Shown: positions 33,709-45,643 of the stretch, in pieces
Numbering within the stretch: the stretch's first letter is position 1
How the letters are laid out: each line of letters begins with the position of its first letter
Assembly (NCBI GenBank): GCA_013350335.1
Contig: CM023541.1
Coordinates: 37,192,739 to 37,256,738 of the forward strand
Origin: Chimonanthus salicifolius
Taxonomy: Eukaryota; Streptophyta; Magnoliopsida; Laurales; Calycanthaceae
Length of the DNA stretch: 64,000 bases
Reading direction: 5' to 3'
Program-made: the position numbers and the translations under genes
The notes under the pieces: generated by a model
Databases searched by the model: none
Told to the model about the DNA's origin: nothing
The model's input: only the letters and a program-made list of their open reading frames with translations

Positions 33709-34082
33709 TGTTGTGCAGCGAACGAGTCTACGGAGAAAGTCTCACATCGGTTGTAAAAAAAAAAAATTTAGACATTTATATAATACTTGAGTCACTCGAC
33801 TTATGAGGTTAGTCTTTTTGGCTGGATATCTAGTCTTAACAAGTGGTATCAAAGCCATATACTCAGGCCAGCGCATCTAGACTTAGACCATCCCTTAGCC
33901 GGATGGGATAGCTGGTGAGTGGTGACGTTTTATCTACTGGAGAGCCCCATTCGAGGGGAGAATTGTTGGGCAGCAAATTAGTCCCACGTCGGTTGTGAAG
34001 GGGGAGATCTATGAGCTTATATGAGACTTAGGTCATTCTACCTAACGGACTAGTCTTTTGGGTTGGATACCTATTCCTAAGA
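33709..34082 (+). mobile_element. Complete TRIM retrotransposon, copy 1
   Basis: 5' LTR 33,709-33,841, primer-binding site TGGTATCAAAGCC at 33,844 (complementary to initiator tRNA-Met type primers), a purine-rich GAGGGGAGAA near 33,953, then 3' LTR from 33,964 to 34,082. TSD TATTT on both sides. The LTRs share TGTTGGGCAGC, CACATCGGTTGTGAA-like and GGTTGGATACCTA text. Only ~120 bases lie between the LTRs and there is no ORF. It is also present at the same site in copy 2. Confidence 0.9.
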
Positions 34083-34123
34083 TATTTATTATATGATTTA
34101 TCTTCATATAAAATATATTCTTT

Positions 34124-34403
34124 TAGCTACATTTGGATAATGAGAATATTTTTTAAGAGATTATTTTGAGTAAGGAATTATTCTGTGGAGGGATTCTTTT
34201 ATATTTGTTTGATAACTTTAAGAAAAAATGTGTGAGGGAAAAAGAAATAAAGAGAGGAGTAAGGAGGATCTCTCTAGAAGAAATTCAATTTAGACTTGAG
34301 AGGGAAACGAAAAGAAAATAGACCCTAATTAGTGAATACCAAATAGGGGAAAACAATATAATCCTCTATATGCCCTAACTTTTCCCTCATCTAAACACAG
34401 CCA
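34124..34403. mobile_element. Possible GGCTGTGTTT-type MITE, in both copies
   Basis: GCTACATTTGGATAATGAGA at the left and CCCTCATCTAAACACAGCC at the right form an imperfect inverted repeat like that of 20,342-20,794. The counterpart in copy 2 is 48,356-48,636. No clear TSD. Confidence 0.4.
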
Positions 34404-35464
34404 TTGTATTTATTATTTATTTTTATTTTTATAATTTTACAATTTTATATTATAAAATTAGTGAATAATGGAGGTATAACGTTTAATGGTTATACTATCA
34501 TGTCTCCTATGTGTAATAATTCTCTCTCTTAAATTATCTTTACTATCATATCACTACTAACACTTAAATAGCAATGCTAGGCTTAGGTACAAGACTCTAT
34601 TTAATTAATTTTTCTAATATTCTAATCACATAAAACAAACTTTGGGTTATAAAGGAAAATGAATGATGAACTCCCTATATTAATAAAAAGGCACACGCAA
34701 TGACTCCAACATTATTTATGCAACAACAGATGATAGAATACCTTGACCAAAGGAAAAACCCTAGAACAAGAGTCATATGAGCCACATCTTCACCCACTCT
34801 TTCCTATTTATTAATGATAGATCCCTACTAGTTGATGTTAAAAAGAGATTGATTCATTAAAACTTATAAGAAATTAGAATTTTATATGATCTGAAGTTGT
34901 ATGAAACTGATTATGAAATTCTAAGTTCAATTAACCTTGCATGCTGCTGCTTCTTTTTTCTCTCTCTTTCAATGAAGATCTATCATGCCGTGATTAATCA
35001 AAGAGAACAACCCTTGTTCTGATCGAATCGGTCTGGGACAAGTGACGGACATGCGCTGAAAGAGTGCGGAAAGAAGTGTATCAATCTGTAATGACCAATA
35101 CGTTGCATTGTACCGATACAAGTGTATCAATCCCCATATCATCGCAATGCATTTTTCACTCCATCTCTTGCATATTGACCCATCTTACTCATCCATTTGA
35201 ATCATTAGTACTTCAGAATATTAATATTAACATTTTTACAAGAAATACAAGTGGATCAAACGAACTTAAAAAAGTCAAAGGAGGAATAGAGACTTGATGC
35301 CCTCACTATTATAGAGGATTAATTGAATGATAATGACAAATATCTAAGCAACAGAGACTTATCTTGGACGGTCTTTAAACTGGTGATCTTTCGTCATCTA
35401 AGTTTTTTTAAGGAACCTTCTTATGTACATTAAAAATATTATATTAGTGTATGTTTTAACTTTA

Positions 35465-35600
35465 ACTAAGGAAGGAATCTGTCTTAATAAGTGAGAGCCC
35501 TGAGTTCGATTCTCACTGTACTCTAAAGAATCATTTTCCATAGAATTATCTAGTAGGTATGGATAGAGAGACTTTCAGAAGCATGCAGGATTAGTCGAGT
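35465..35600 (+). mobile_element. SINE-like fragment, copy 1
   Basis: Contains CTGAGTTCGATTCTCAC (B-box-like) followed by AGAATTATCTAGTAGGTATG, the order seen in the other SINE-like pieces. The copy 2 counterpart at ~49,725-49,850 is cut by the LTR that begins at 49,851. Confidence 0.45.
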
Positions 35601-36812
35601 ATTCTAAAAGACATGGACACATTGGTTATCAATATCTTAACCTTCTTAGAGAGAGAAATAAATTACTTTTGTTCAATTTTTTTTTTTAATTATTATTTGA
35701 TGTGTACGAAGGTATCCAATGATTTGGATTTGTAACTTTTTACATTCATATCTAACCTACTTACTGCCTGGCTTCAATTTGTTTTGACATTTTTAATAAT
35801 AAGTCAAGTTTTGATTGATTGCACAAAGTTTGCATAAATAAAAAATTGATAGGTCAACCTAACCAAACTATTGCATGGCTTAAATGCATGCCGTGGACAA
35901 GTCTTTCTCTTCTCCAAATGAGTTCCTTTAGAAAGGGTCAAACCAACAACAAGGCTCCATCAGGTGGGCCTCAACTTATAAATTGAGCATGGACAGCTTA
36001 CCAACTTCAGTGTCATTATTATTACTATTTTTCTAATAGTACATATTTTTTCAATTGACTATGGACCAATCTTACATCTACCCACTTTGGTTTTTTATTT
36101 TTTTCAGCATGGGTACATGAAGAAAGATGGGAAAAATAAGGGTTATAAATTAGGTGCGCCGATACGGGAGCCCTGACGACCTTATGGGTGCACACCTATA
36201 CGTGTTCGCGATTTATTGCTGATACGTTTCTTTCTCCTATGATTTTAAAAAATTTCAAAAAATTCATAATATTATGAGCTTCATGAATATATAATTGTAT
36301 CATTATTTAATGGATATTTAGATATTCAAATGCAGTTTTGATGTTAGAAAATCGAGAATTTCAAAAAATCTAAAAACATTGTGGAAAGATCCCAAAAAGA
36401 AAAAAATGGAAAAATGGGAGAATTTTGAGTAATTTCATGCTAAAATTATTGACGTGGTTAATTATTAGGAAACGACTAAATTATAAATAATATAGTTGAA
36501 TATTCAATGAAATTTGGTTAAAATCAGGAAAAATTGGGAATAAATTAAAATGACCTTATTTAATGAATTTCATGTATAAAATTAAGTCCAAATAAAATTA
36601 AAAAGAATGAAGTAATTGTTTACAAATAATTACAATTCAAGAAAAATAAATAAATAATAAACGAAACGAATGAAATGATACAATAAAAATAATTAAGAAT
36701 AAAGAATGAGAGATGTCCACACTGAATAAGAAATGAAAGAATAAATCTATAAAAGGTCTACTTATACGTGTTGGGTAAAAAACATTTGCTCATCATGGAC
36801 ACCATCTCAACC

Positions 36813-37005
36813 GAATATATTGGTGATTGTATTACGGCCCTTAAGAATCTGCAATATATTGACCGATACCTTGACTTGCATTGACAGAGTCCGCAATAGA
36901 CCATGGATTCAACGCAACGTAATATATTGGTCATTGTATTGCGGCCCTTAAGAATCTGCAATGTATTGACCGATACCTTGACTTGAGGGATAAGCTATCA
37001 AAAAT
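36813..37005. repeat. 107-bp tandem pair, copy 1
   Basis: CGGCCCTTAAGAATCTGCAA occurs at 36,835 and 36,942 with similar flanks (ATATATTGGT before, TTGACCGATACCTTGACTTG after). Copy 2 has one unit at ~54,310-54,380, so the pair is either a copy-1 duplication or a copy-2 loss. Confidence 0.75.
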
Positions 37006-37551
37006 ATTAGATGACTGAACATAATATTTTTTTTTTATAAAAGATCCTTTTAACAATTGTTTACATATGAGAATCTTATACAACCATGTTGTTAGTTTCT
37101 TAAAGAGGGATTACATTGCCTTGGTAGTGGTCAACACTAAACTCTTTTTAAATTTTATCGAGCATCGACTTTTTCAAAAATCCTTTTTAAATAAAGAATT
37201 AGGATTACACACTTGCATTGAACTAAATTATTCATGAAATAAACACTTTTTAATTCAAATTTAAAATAAAATACAATCAATCGTTCAAATTTGATCTAAC
37301 CCAAGAGAGTCCATGGTCACTTAACCACGCAAATTTGATCTATAGCAATAAAACATGACACATGGCCTAATCAATGAGATTGTTGATGTATCCTATGATA
37401 GGTCCTAGTCTATTCATCAAGGGTAATTGCATAGCTTAAATGTGACATTGACATGAATTATAAAGGACCACTCTAGATCTTAAAATCAATCATTCCATAA
37501 CTTATCATCTTGTCTTTCTTTTATCTCTTCATCTTCCATGTTTTCAGTGGT

Positions 37552-38771
37552 ATATTCCTCTCTAGTTGTAAATTTTAGTCGAAGTTCAAAATATTTTTGA
37601 TATTTTCAAATTTCGTTGAAAAATCTCTGTCTGCTAAAATTTGTATGACACTCACTTTATGTTGAATCTGATCCGTTAAAATTAGTTTTTTTCATTTCAA
37701 AATTTATATCCAATCTTTTATACTTTTCATTTGATGCATTCTCACCCTTGAACTAAACATGATTCGTCAAATAATTTATCTAATTATTCATTTTAATCTT
37801 AAAAAGTCAAGGGCTAATATGATTCAATAGATCTCATTTTTGATAGCTTGATAGGTAGCATGATAATCTATCAATTTATATAATTTTTACAATCATCAAG
37901 TAGAGTCCACTGTTGACATGTGTCAACACCCTTAAGTTAAAGTCAAAATATTTATTCAATAGTTTTTTTTCTTATCATTCAAAAAAAAAAAAAGGTGCAC
38001 TATACTTTCCTTGATTTAGCCAGTAAGATTTTCAAATAGATCCAATTATTTTTCAAGTATTAAATTTGATATATTTTTTTAATGAGTATCTTCACCTCAT
38101 ATTGGATGTGAGACTAATCTCACATATACACAAAACCACTCACAAGCTTCGTGTATCAAATAATCTTGAGATACATGAAGTTTGTAGTTGATTTTGTGTA
38201 TCCGTGGAATTAATCTTACCTAGAGTGTGGATACGCATATTATCAAAAAAAATTATATAGAAATATAAAACTCAAAAATTGGATATAATAAAAGAAAAAG
38301 TGGCTCCAATATAATCTTCATCATTACAATAACATGTTAAACGGATGCATTTATCTTTACATTTTTTATTTTAAATCCTAATTACTTTCAACTTTGTATA
38401 ATATTTTAAAAAAAATGTGGTGAACCCATCATCCCTACCGAGCATTTTTGTACTTGAGTTCAGATTTTTATTTTTTCTACTATTTCTTGTGTATTTTTTA
38501 TGACCCAACCTCTTCAACATTATTATTATGTAGTATTTTTTCTGTATTAATTAAGTAAATATTAATTTTAAATTTATTAAATAGTTCACCCATTTTTATC
38601 TAGAGTATTGAATTCTCACACTCTATATATTAGACTAAATAAAAATATAATGTTGAAAATAACACACAAGTAGTGTGTTGTCAAGTTGCCCCACACCCAT
38701 AGAGGACGCCTCCAGTTAATGTCTCTGGGATTCGAACTATTGACCTCCCACTTCCTGAGACAGGAAGTAAC
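37552..38771. other. 1.2-kb stretch present only in copy 1
   Basis: Copy 2 jumps from TTCCATGTTTTCA to CTAGTAATAATCAA via a short unrelated filler (~54,962-55,006). I see no clean element ends, so deletion with filler in copy 2 is the simpler reading. Near 38,690-38,765 the complement has AGTTCGAATCCCAGAG, a B-box-like motif of a possible antisense SINE. No gene. Confidence 0.6.
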
Positions 38772-39602
38772 TAGTAATAATCAAAATCAAAATTACTCTT
38801 TAAATGGGTTCAAACCTCGTATGATTGAATGCGTTGTATGTAAAAATGATTTTGGATTAAATCAATCAACTCCTATTTATATATGGATATTAATTGAGTC
38901 AATCTATTTAATAAATGAGTAAAAAATATTTGACATATACCTTTTTAAAAGGGTCGTGTTTGGGTCGGGTAAAAAAGTCTAAATCAAATTTTGGAAGGTC
39001 TAATTTTGGATTAAAAATATAAAGCCCAATTTAAATCGTGTCAATCTCGAGACTTGCAGTTTAAGGGTCCAACCCAACCCAAAAGCCCAATTTTAGACTT
39101 CAGCCTAATTTAAATTCAAAAGCCCATCATATACAATATGTACTTTTATATTATATAAATTTATCTTAACCAATCTATGATAATATCTTAATTAAAAACT
39201 CTAACATTTAATTTAAATAATAATTAACCATCCAATTCTAAACTCTAACTTAATCTCTAGTATTTATTCTCTCAAATCCGACCACTCTCTATCCACATCT
39301 CTAAAGAGAAGTTTGAATTACATATCACATGTATATAAGCTTTTGTCATATCCAAAATGGCTCATCAGCAATATTAGAATACTAATGGAAAAAAAAAAAA
39401 ATTTGAAAGAGAAGAAAGATAGATGAAGAAAGGGAGTGAAAACTCAAAGGCCCACTTGAGCCCTTATTTATTTTGTAGACCCAAGCCTGATTTAAAACAA
39501 TGAGGCCTCATTTAGTTTCAATCTAAGTGCAGGCCCTATAAGTTAAACTGAAGTCCTAATTCAAATTGATTCAGGGCCTGACCCAGCCGCCTAACTTGCA
39601 TC

Positions 39603-39901
39603 CAGGGGTCGAAAATTAGGCCCAACCGAATTTTCGGCAAATTTTGATCTCGCTGAGATTTTTCTCTCTCCTCATTTTTCTTTTTGAAAATCTCGGAGGT
39701 TTTTTTTTTGAAAAAATATTTAAAAAAATAAAAAAGGTTGTTTTTAAAAAAAATAAAAAATATAAATATCGGTCGAGATATCGACTGGGCCCACATTGAT
39801 ATTTGTTTTTTTTTAATAAAAAATAAAAATCGGCCGATATTCAGCCAAACTTTTCTCTCTCTGGCCAATACACACAGTATCGACTGAATTTTTGACCCCT
39901 G
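39603..39901. mobile_element. hAT-type MITE (299 bp, 8-bp TSD), copy 1 only
   Basis: Starts CAGGGGTCGAAAATT and ends AATTTTTGACCCCTG. Flanked by CTTGCATC (39,595-39,602 and 39,902-39,909); copy 2 has a single CTTGCATC at ~59,497. The interior is rich in ATCGG(C/T)CGA motifs, linking it to the pieces at 40,830-41,100 and 58,902-59,278. Confidence 0.9.
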
Positions 39902-40186
39902 CTTGCATCTTTGAAATTAAAATTCTTTAATGAAGATGATGATTGTTAGCCAAAATAATAAATGTGGATATGAGAGGATTCTAATCCTTTTAAGTACCTA
40001 TTTGTGCAGGTTTTGAATTTAATTGGGAGGCCCAATTCCAACGCTACCGAATGGATGGTCCATTATTCAATAATCACACTTGAACCAGAGATGAAATGGG
40101 CCATAAGACAACATGGACAGCTGAGGTTGAAATGGTCTAATGGCCAATCAAGTATCAAACTATCCAAATCATATTTTATTTGTTGG

Positions 40187-40419
40187 TGTAACGACCCGAC
40201 CCATATACAGGGCTTAGGGCTCAAACTCAGCAAGAAATTGTTCGCTCTGGGCCTCGCACACAGCGAGCCCGCACGATTTTACATTTGGGCCCGGGCCCAC
40301 CTGGCCCGGCCCAAAACGCGTCTTGCTAGTTAATGGGCTTGGCCCCCTTATACACTCCCTTCTCTCTCCCTTCCTAACCGATGTGGGACTCCCCACATCG
40401 GCTGGCAAGGGGTTCCACA
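40187..40419. mobile_element. Short solo LTR (233 bp, TSD GTTGG), copy 1 only
   Basis: Starts TGTAACGACCCGACC and ends GGGGTTCCACA, flanked by GTTGG on both sides. Copy 2 has one GTTGG at ~59,777. It is GC-rich compared with its surroundings and contains the palindrome CCGATGTGGGACTCCCCACA (continuing TCGG), a feature of small TRIM-type LTRs. Confidence 0.87.
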
Positions 40420-40559
40420 GTTGGGCTCCACATATTAGATGGTCAAATGGCCTAAAGATGGCATGAGCGGCAGAGTCATTGACATCTCACCGCAACGGAT
40501 TACTCCCTACAACTTTATCTGGTATATATAGATTGAGAGATTCTCACATGCCCCAAATG

Positions 40560-41370
40560 ATTAATCAGGTGAAACACAACACCTTCGGTCATAAAAGAAA
40601 AAGAAAACCTTTATTCTTAGCTAGGATTATTCAAAAAAATTAAATATTTAACAATCGTCATTGGCACTAAATTTATTAAAAATGATGATTAGAAATTTTA
40701 CATTTCCCTCATTTGAGTAAATTATTTCAGTCGCGGTATAAAATTTTGGCAACTAGGAAAATTTAATATCTTTTTACTGCATTGGATCCAAACTTTCTTT
40801 AATTTTTCTTTTTTGAATAACATAGAAATTCAAATCGGCCAGAGATAAAAAAAAAAATTGGTCGATACGGCCAATTTCTTTTTAAAAAAAACAAATATCG
40901 GTTGCAGGCCTGGTCGATATCGAACGAATATTGGCTTAGATAACGGTTGATATTTATATATATAAAACAGCTTTTTTATTTTTTTAAAATAAAAAAAAGC
41001 CATTGAGATTTTTTTTAAAAGTGAGGAGAGAGAAAATATCTCGGCCGATATGAAAAATCGGCCGAAATTTCGGCAGAGCCGATTTTTCGACCCCTGCATC
41101 ATATGTCAATGTGTGTTGGGCTTTCTATATTTTTTTAGGTTTTACATTTGTCTTACTTTTGTGGGTTTTGAACCAAACTTTGTAGGTTGTCTCCGGGGCT
41201 ACGACTAAAGTAAAAGACAAGTATTTTAAATAGACAAAACTAACTAATTAGGACTCCATTAAAAGCTTTTAACCTTTCAAATAAAAGGAAAAGGTAAAAA
41301 CTGAAATCGAAAGAACTTTTTGTTTTCATCAATTACTTTTAAGCTCTAGGTTAAAAACTCCCAATCTAAG
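40560..41370. other. ~0.8-kb stretch present only in copy 1
   Basis: Copy 2 joins ...CCAAATGAT directly to CTAAGTTGAGTAAATGG. A partial ATCGGCCGA-rich hAT-like MITE occupies about 40,830-41,097, with a right end GATTTTTCGACCCCTG like that of 39,603-39,901; its left end is not found. No gene. Confidence 0.6.
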
Positions 41371-41415
41371 TTGAGTAAATGGCTAATTTACAAGAGAGCT
41401 TCATTTGGTTTAGAT

Positions 41416-41617
41416 TGTTAAGACATGTTAAGATTTGTTTTGATATAAGTTTGATTAGGATTGATTGAGCTTAGGTTATGATTGATTGTAAGAGATATCA
41501 TATATATCTCTCAATTAGAATAGTAATCTTTTGATATTGTCTATAAATTTGAATAATATAGAAAAAAATACCATTGCATTATATTTTATCCCCCATATTC
41601 TAACATGGTATCAGACG
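41416..41617 (+). mobile_element. Copia-like 5' LTR with primer-binding site
   Basis: TGTTAAGACATGTTAAGATT starts a ~190-base LTR ending TTCTAACA at 41,605, followed at once by TGGTATCAGACGATC, a primer-binding site for initiator tRNA-Met as in Ty1/copia elements. A 98-codon open frame after it (41,637-41,930) may be leftover internal sequence but is not recognisable. Copy 2 counterpart: LTR 59,981-60,130, binding site from 60,131. Confidence 0.7.
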
Positions 41618-42439
41618 ATCAAGAGTTGTCTCGCTCTTGATTGGAGTATCGATCCTCAGTGTCATGAGTTCAACTCAATCAGGCTTGTCGCACTTTTCTT
41701 TGCCTGAGTCTCTCAGTTCTTACTTTCCTACACCGAGTCTGGAGCGCCAGATCGCCAGGATCTCGGTTTTCCAATTCTTGAGAGTCAAGAAATATCCTGA
41801 TGAGGACATCAAGAGCCAATTGAAGAAGACACAAAAATTGAAGATGAACCCTCCATCTCCAAGCATTCAAGATTTTGATCCAGGAAGAATTGAAGACTCC
41901 ATCCCTCTTTTGCATGAAATTTCAAGCTAATTTTCATCAATTAGGTAACCACCATGAGGACCTTAGCCATGCCATTGCTCAACTAGTGTTAATTGAGTAG
42001 GATAATCATGACCCATATGTCATGATCTTGGATGATTTTGGGCCAAAGAATCAATGGTAGAGATGGATGGCACTCATGTGAATATTTTTGGAACTTTGCA
42101 TATAAATAGGACCCTTGGGGTTCATTGTAGAACACACAGGTTTGAAATCCAATTGGGTGAATTCAAAGGCTTTTGGGCAAATTTCCTCTCTCTCTAGTTT
42201 GAGTTTGAGTATTTTAGGTCTTCTAGTTCTCTTTTAAGTTTTGGAGTCTTAGTTCAAGGGAAAGTCTAGTAAAATTCATGTCTACCTTGTACCGAATTTT
42301 GATCTTAGATCCCTAATTAAATTGCAAGAACTCAATTCTAGAGTTCTAAAATCCATTATTTTCTTAGGTGATTTTGCATGGTGTTGATTTCATCTAAGAA
42401 GGACTTCGACATTATCTCCTTATTCTTGTGAGAATTGAA

Positions 42440-42984
42440 GGTTTTGGTTCATCTCAAACAGGAACATGGCACCGTGTTGAACTTGTCGGACTCATCTTCC
42501 ATCTTTGCAACCTTGAAGTAGTACTCCATTTGACAAAGAAAGTTCTCCAACACCTTCGCATCCTAGTCCCGTTGAAAGGCTTCGGCTCCATGATCTTGAG
42601 CCTTAAAACTTAGAGAGGTACGTCTCGACAACATTGGCAACGACTCTCTCAAGGATCACCAACTTAGTTTTAAACTCTTCATTGGCAATCGTCAAATCAT
42701 GTACCTCTTTGTTAAGTGACTTTATCACGATAGCTTAACCTTGAGAACGTTAATCGCCTCACTCAATCCATTTTCGACCTCTTCGACTACCATCAAACAA
42801 GTTTGTTGGGATTTCTCGAACTCATCCAACCTCTTTTCCCGTCGGCTATGAGCAAGTCAAGATGTCCAAGGCGAGACTACATCGCCATGTGCTCCTCTGA
42901 TCGTGACCTTTTTTTTTCGAAGCCTCAACCTCTTGAGTAACTTGTGATGTCCACCTCATGATCTAATTAGACTCTGATAACAAT
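42440..42984 (-). pseudogene. Ty3/gypsy-type gag remnant, antisense
   Basis: Read on the minus strand, one frame gives KVLENFLCQMEYYFKVAKME followed by DESDKFNTV. This resembles the start of the plant retrotransposon gag domain ('ELE.FL..MEQYFKA...'). Upstream is a charged, coiled-coil-like stretch with stops. The complement near 42,970 reads GTTATCAGAGTCTAAT, possibly a decayed primer-binding site. The first ~120 bases recur in copy 2 at 61,560-61,680, where an LTR interrupts them. Confidence 0.65.
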
Positions 42985-42988
42985 TGTC

Positions 42989-43640
42989 GTGGACTTAAAG
43001 TTGCACTCAGGATTTGTGGACCCTGCTCAACTTACTCATGTTTGTAAATTGATGAAGTCTATCTATGGCCTTAAACAGTCTCCACGGGCGTGGTTTCGTC
43101 GTCTTAGTGACTTCTTACTAGTTCCAAAACAGATACCTCATTATTCATTTATTGGCAAAATGATGTTCTCCTTTATCTCTTGGTGTATATAGATGATATT
43201 CTTATTACCTGTAATTCCTCTTCACGGATCACTGAACTCATTTCCACCCTTGGACGGGAATTTGCTCTCAAAGATCTCGGACATCTTCATCATTTCTTGG
43301 GACTTGAGGCCTGCCACACAAAGTCCGGATTACTTCTCTCTCAACAACAATATGTCCGTGACTTACTCTCCCGGTCCAGTATGTGTGATTCGAAACCAGT
43401 TAAGTCAACGGTTGCTTCCTCTTCATCTTTATCCAAACATGTTGGTGATCCTTTGGATGATGTTACACTCTACCTTAACATTGTTGGGGGCTTACAATAT
43501 TTGACGCTCACGCAACCCGATATCTCTTTTGTTGTTAATAATGCTTGCGAGTTTATGCATCAGCACACAACTGCACATTGGGCATTTGTTAAGCGCATTC
43601 TTCGGTATTTGAAGCAAAAGTGTGTACTTATTAATGTAAT
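42989..43640 (+). pseudogene. Ty1/copia reverse transcriptase-RNase H fragment
   Basis: Readable blocks in order are MKSIYGLKQSPRAWFRRLSD; then, after a frame change near 43,130-43,180, YIDDILI (catalytic YxDD), FALKDLGHLHHFLGLE, LLSQQQYVRDLLSR, IVGGLQYLTLTQPDISFVVN and AHWAFVKRILRYLK. This is the standard end of copia reverse transcriptase. The integrase, protease and most of RNase H are absent. It sits between the end of recognisable copy 1 and the start of copy 2 of the segmental duplication. Confidence 0.9.
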
Positions 43641-45449
43641 CAGACTTTGCATGAGATTAGCCCAAAACGGTAAAAGAAATAATTAAATATTATTAAGTAT
43701 CAGGTTTTATTGAAAAACAACAAGGCTACAATTTTGGCAGAAATACAAAGCCCTGAACTCCAAATCATTAGTTTATTTACTTAAGATTGCTTGAGAAAAG
43801 TTAAAAAGTCCAAGCTCAAACTGACACGAAATAAACCGAAATAGATTTAAAACTAAGCACATGCCACATGTCAAAATCATCATTTTGTTAATGTAAAGCA
43901 GTCATTTGAATGTCATTTTCCTGAGGTTGGATTTAAAATTTTAAATTCTTTAAATACCATTTTAGATTTTAGGTGAGCATTATTTGCAATTTGCACATTT
44001 TCAATGAACTTTGATTGAACATTTGAGTTGCAATGCTTTGAATTTGTATAGAAATCTAGATATTTTAACCATCATGAATTAAATTGATAGCTAAAAACAC
44101 AAAAAAAAAAAAAAAAAAACACATTAAGTATTCCTATTTTTAAAATATTCATTGGTATCCATGGTAGCAAACTTATTTACCATCAGTGATCAGGGCATCA
44201 CACTGAGAATTCTGAAAGAAGGTTGTATTATTTTTATCGAGGAAAGTGGAGGAGTAAATTAATCAACTCAAATTGGTAAGTTTAATGTATGTGGACTCCA
44301 CCCTTGATAATGGGACCCACATGGATGCACCAAGGGGCCCACATGAAGGTACACTCGGCCAAAACCCTAAAGAGCATGTGGATTCTTTCTCTCTCCATGA
44401 GCCACCCACAAACCCTAGCTTTTTCTCTTTCTTTGGTAACAATTCGTATCTTCAAGGGGTTAGTTTGATGGTCAATTTTCACTCTTATTTTTTAAAGATC
44501 TCCTCTTAGTTTTGTACCAAACGTATGAAGATTGGAAGGTTTATACATATCCCAAATATTAGTAAAATAGAACGCCTCGAAAATTCTATTGGAACGTCTA
44601 CGTTTTTTTTTTCTTTATCAAGCTCTCTATCTTAACTTTATCAACAAAAGCTGTAAATTTAGATATGGTCCTCCATTCTCATTTTTTATAACTTTTATAA
44701 GCACTTTTTGAGTTTTTTTTTAAAGATTATCTGCACAATCAGTACGTACTATTGTTTCAAGTTTTTAGATCTCTGCTCTTACCATATTAATAAAAAAAAA
44801 TTACTATTTCTGGAGAACTCTGATGAAAATTTTAAAATCAGATTTTAGAATATTCAATATTTACCTTTTTACACGAAAAAAAAATAAATCATGATTATGT
44901 GATGGTTGAATGGATCCCTTTCATTTTCAAGCCTTTTGAAGATGGTAGAGTAACCAATTATGCCTTTTAAATAATTAATTTAAAAAAAAAAAAAAAAGAG
45001 GGGCTAGGTGTGTATTAGAATTTTGTTCTAAGAAACTTTATATTTTATTTAATTGGAAAATACGTACAAGCCATTGAATAAACATTTATAAATTTTATTT
45101 TAATAAATTTTAAAAAAAAATCTACATAAAAAAAGACCAAAACCAAGTGTTTTGTCATAAATATCAAAAAGTACTCCAAGGTTTTTTCTTTTTGGAATAT
45201 CATTGAAACCATGTTTGAAACCCAACGGTACGATGAAAATTAAAAAAAAATGTTATAAATTATTAGATCTCAGACATCCAAATTTTTTATGTAATAATGT
45301 TGACATTGTGGGACCCTCAAATTGACAAACTACACCGTTACATTAGAAAAATAAAGCAAACTTGTGAATTGTAAGTGACTCCATATCGGTCAAATCGGAG
45401 ATATACAACGTTGGTACAATATCATTTTCATCACTTAATGTGAGATTGC

Positions 45450-45643
45450 TTTTTTTTTTTTTGAGCAGTAAAGAAGAAGATTATATTAAGAAGGAGCAGA
45501 TACAAAACAAGAAAAAAGAAACAAAAAGGCCTAAGAGACTTAGACCAAAAGAAAAAAATAACAATACACCAACCGTCAGGAAAAAAAATAAAATAAAACC
45601 CGCTCCAACAAAAAACTAATCTCCAGAAAAGCTGAATACAAAA
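45450..45643 (-). mobile_element. LINE 3' end insertion (194 bp, 21-bp TSD), copy 2 only
   Basis: Perfect 21-base flanking repeats: 45,429-45,449 and 45,644-45,664, starting CATCACTTAATG. Copy 1 has the sequence once (~29,401). It begins with a run of T (poly-A on the minus strand), and the complement ends ATATAATCTTCTTCTTTACT then GCTC(A)n, a familiar 3' end of plant L1 elements. Severely 5'-truncated. Confidence 0.93.

Larger units (their letters stand above)
27731..42619. repeat. Segmental duplication, copy 1
   Basis: Collinear with copy 2, from CAAATCATTAGTTTATTTAC (27,731; 43,760 in copy 2) through CGACTTGTCGGACTC-type text at ~42,480 (61,600 in copy 2). By eye substitutions are a few percent, plus many indels that are mostly TE insertions. 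It includes no intact gene. The distance between starts is 16,029 bases. Unlisted stretches inside it (28.4-29.6, 34.4-35.4, 35.6-36.8 and 38.8-39.6 kb) are AT-rich intergenic sequence shared with copy 2, with decayed ...GGGTTAATTTGGGTAAACCC repeats at 29.9-30.4 kb. Confidence 0.95.

Noticed and set aside
38690..38775. GTTCGAATCCC-type motif on the minus strand as a possible tRNA gene
   Set aside because: No matching acceptor stem or anticodon arm could be found around it; a SINE B box is more likely.
42989..43640. Copia fragment as a live element
   Set aside because: It has frame changes and lacks gag, integrase and LTRs in the right positions. The nearby 41,416 LTR and primer site cannot be shown to belong to it, and an antisense gag remnant lies between.
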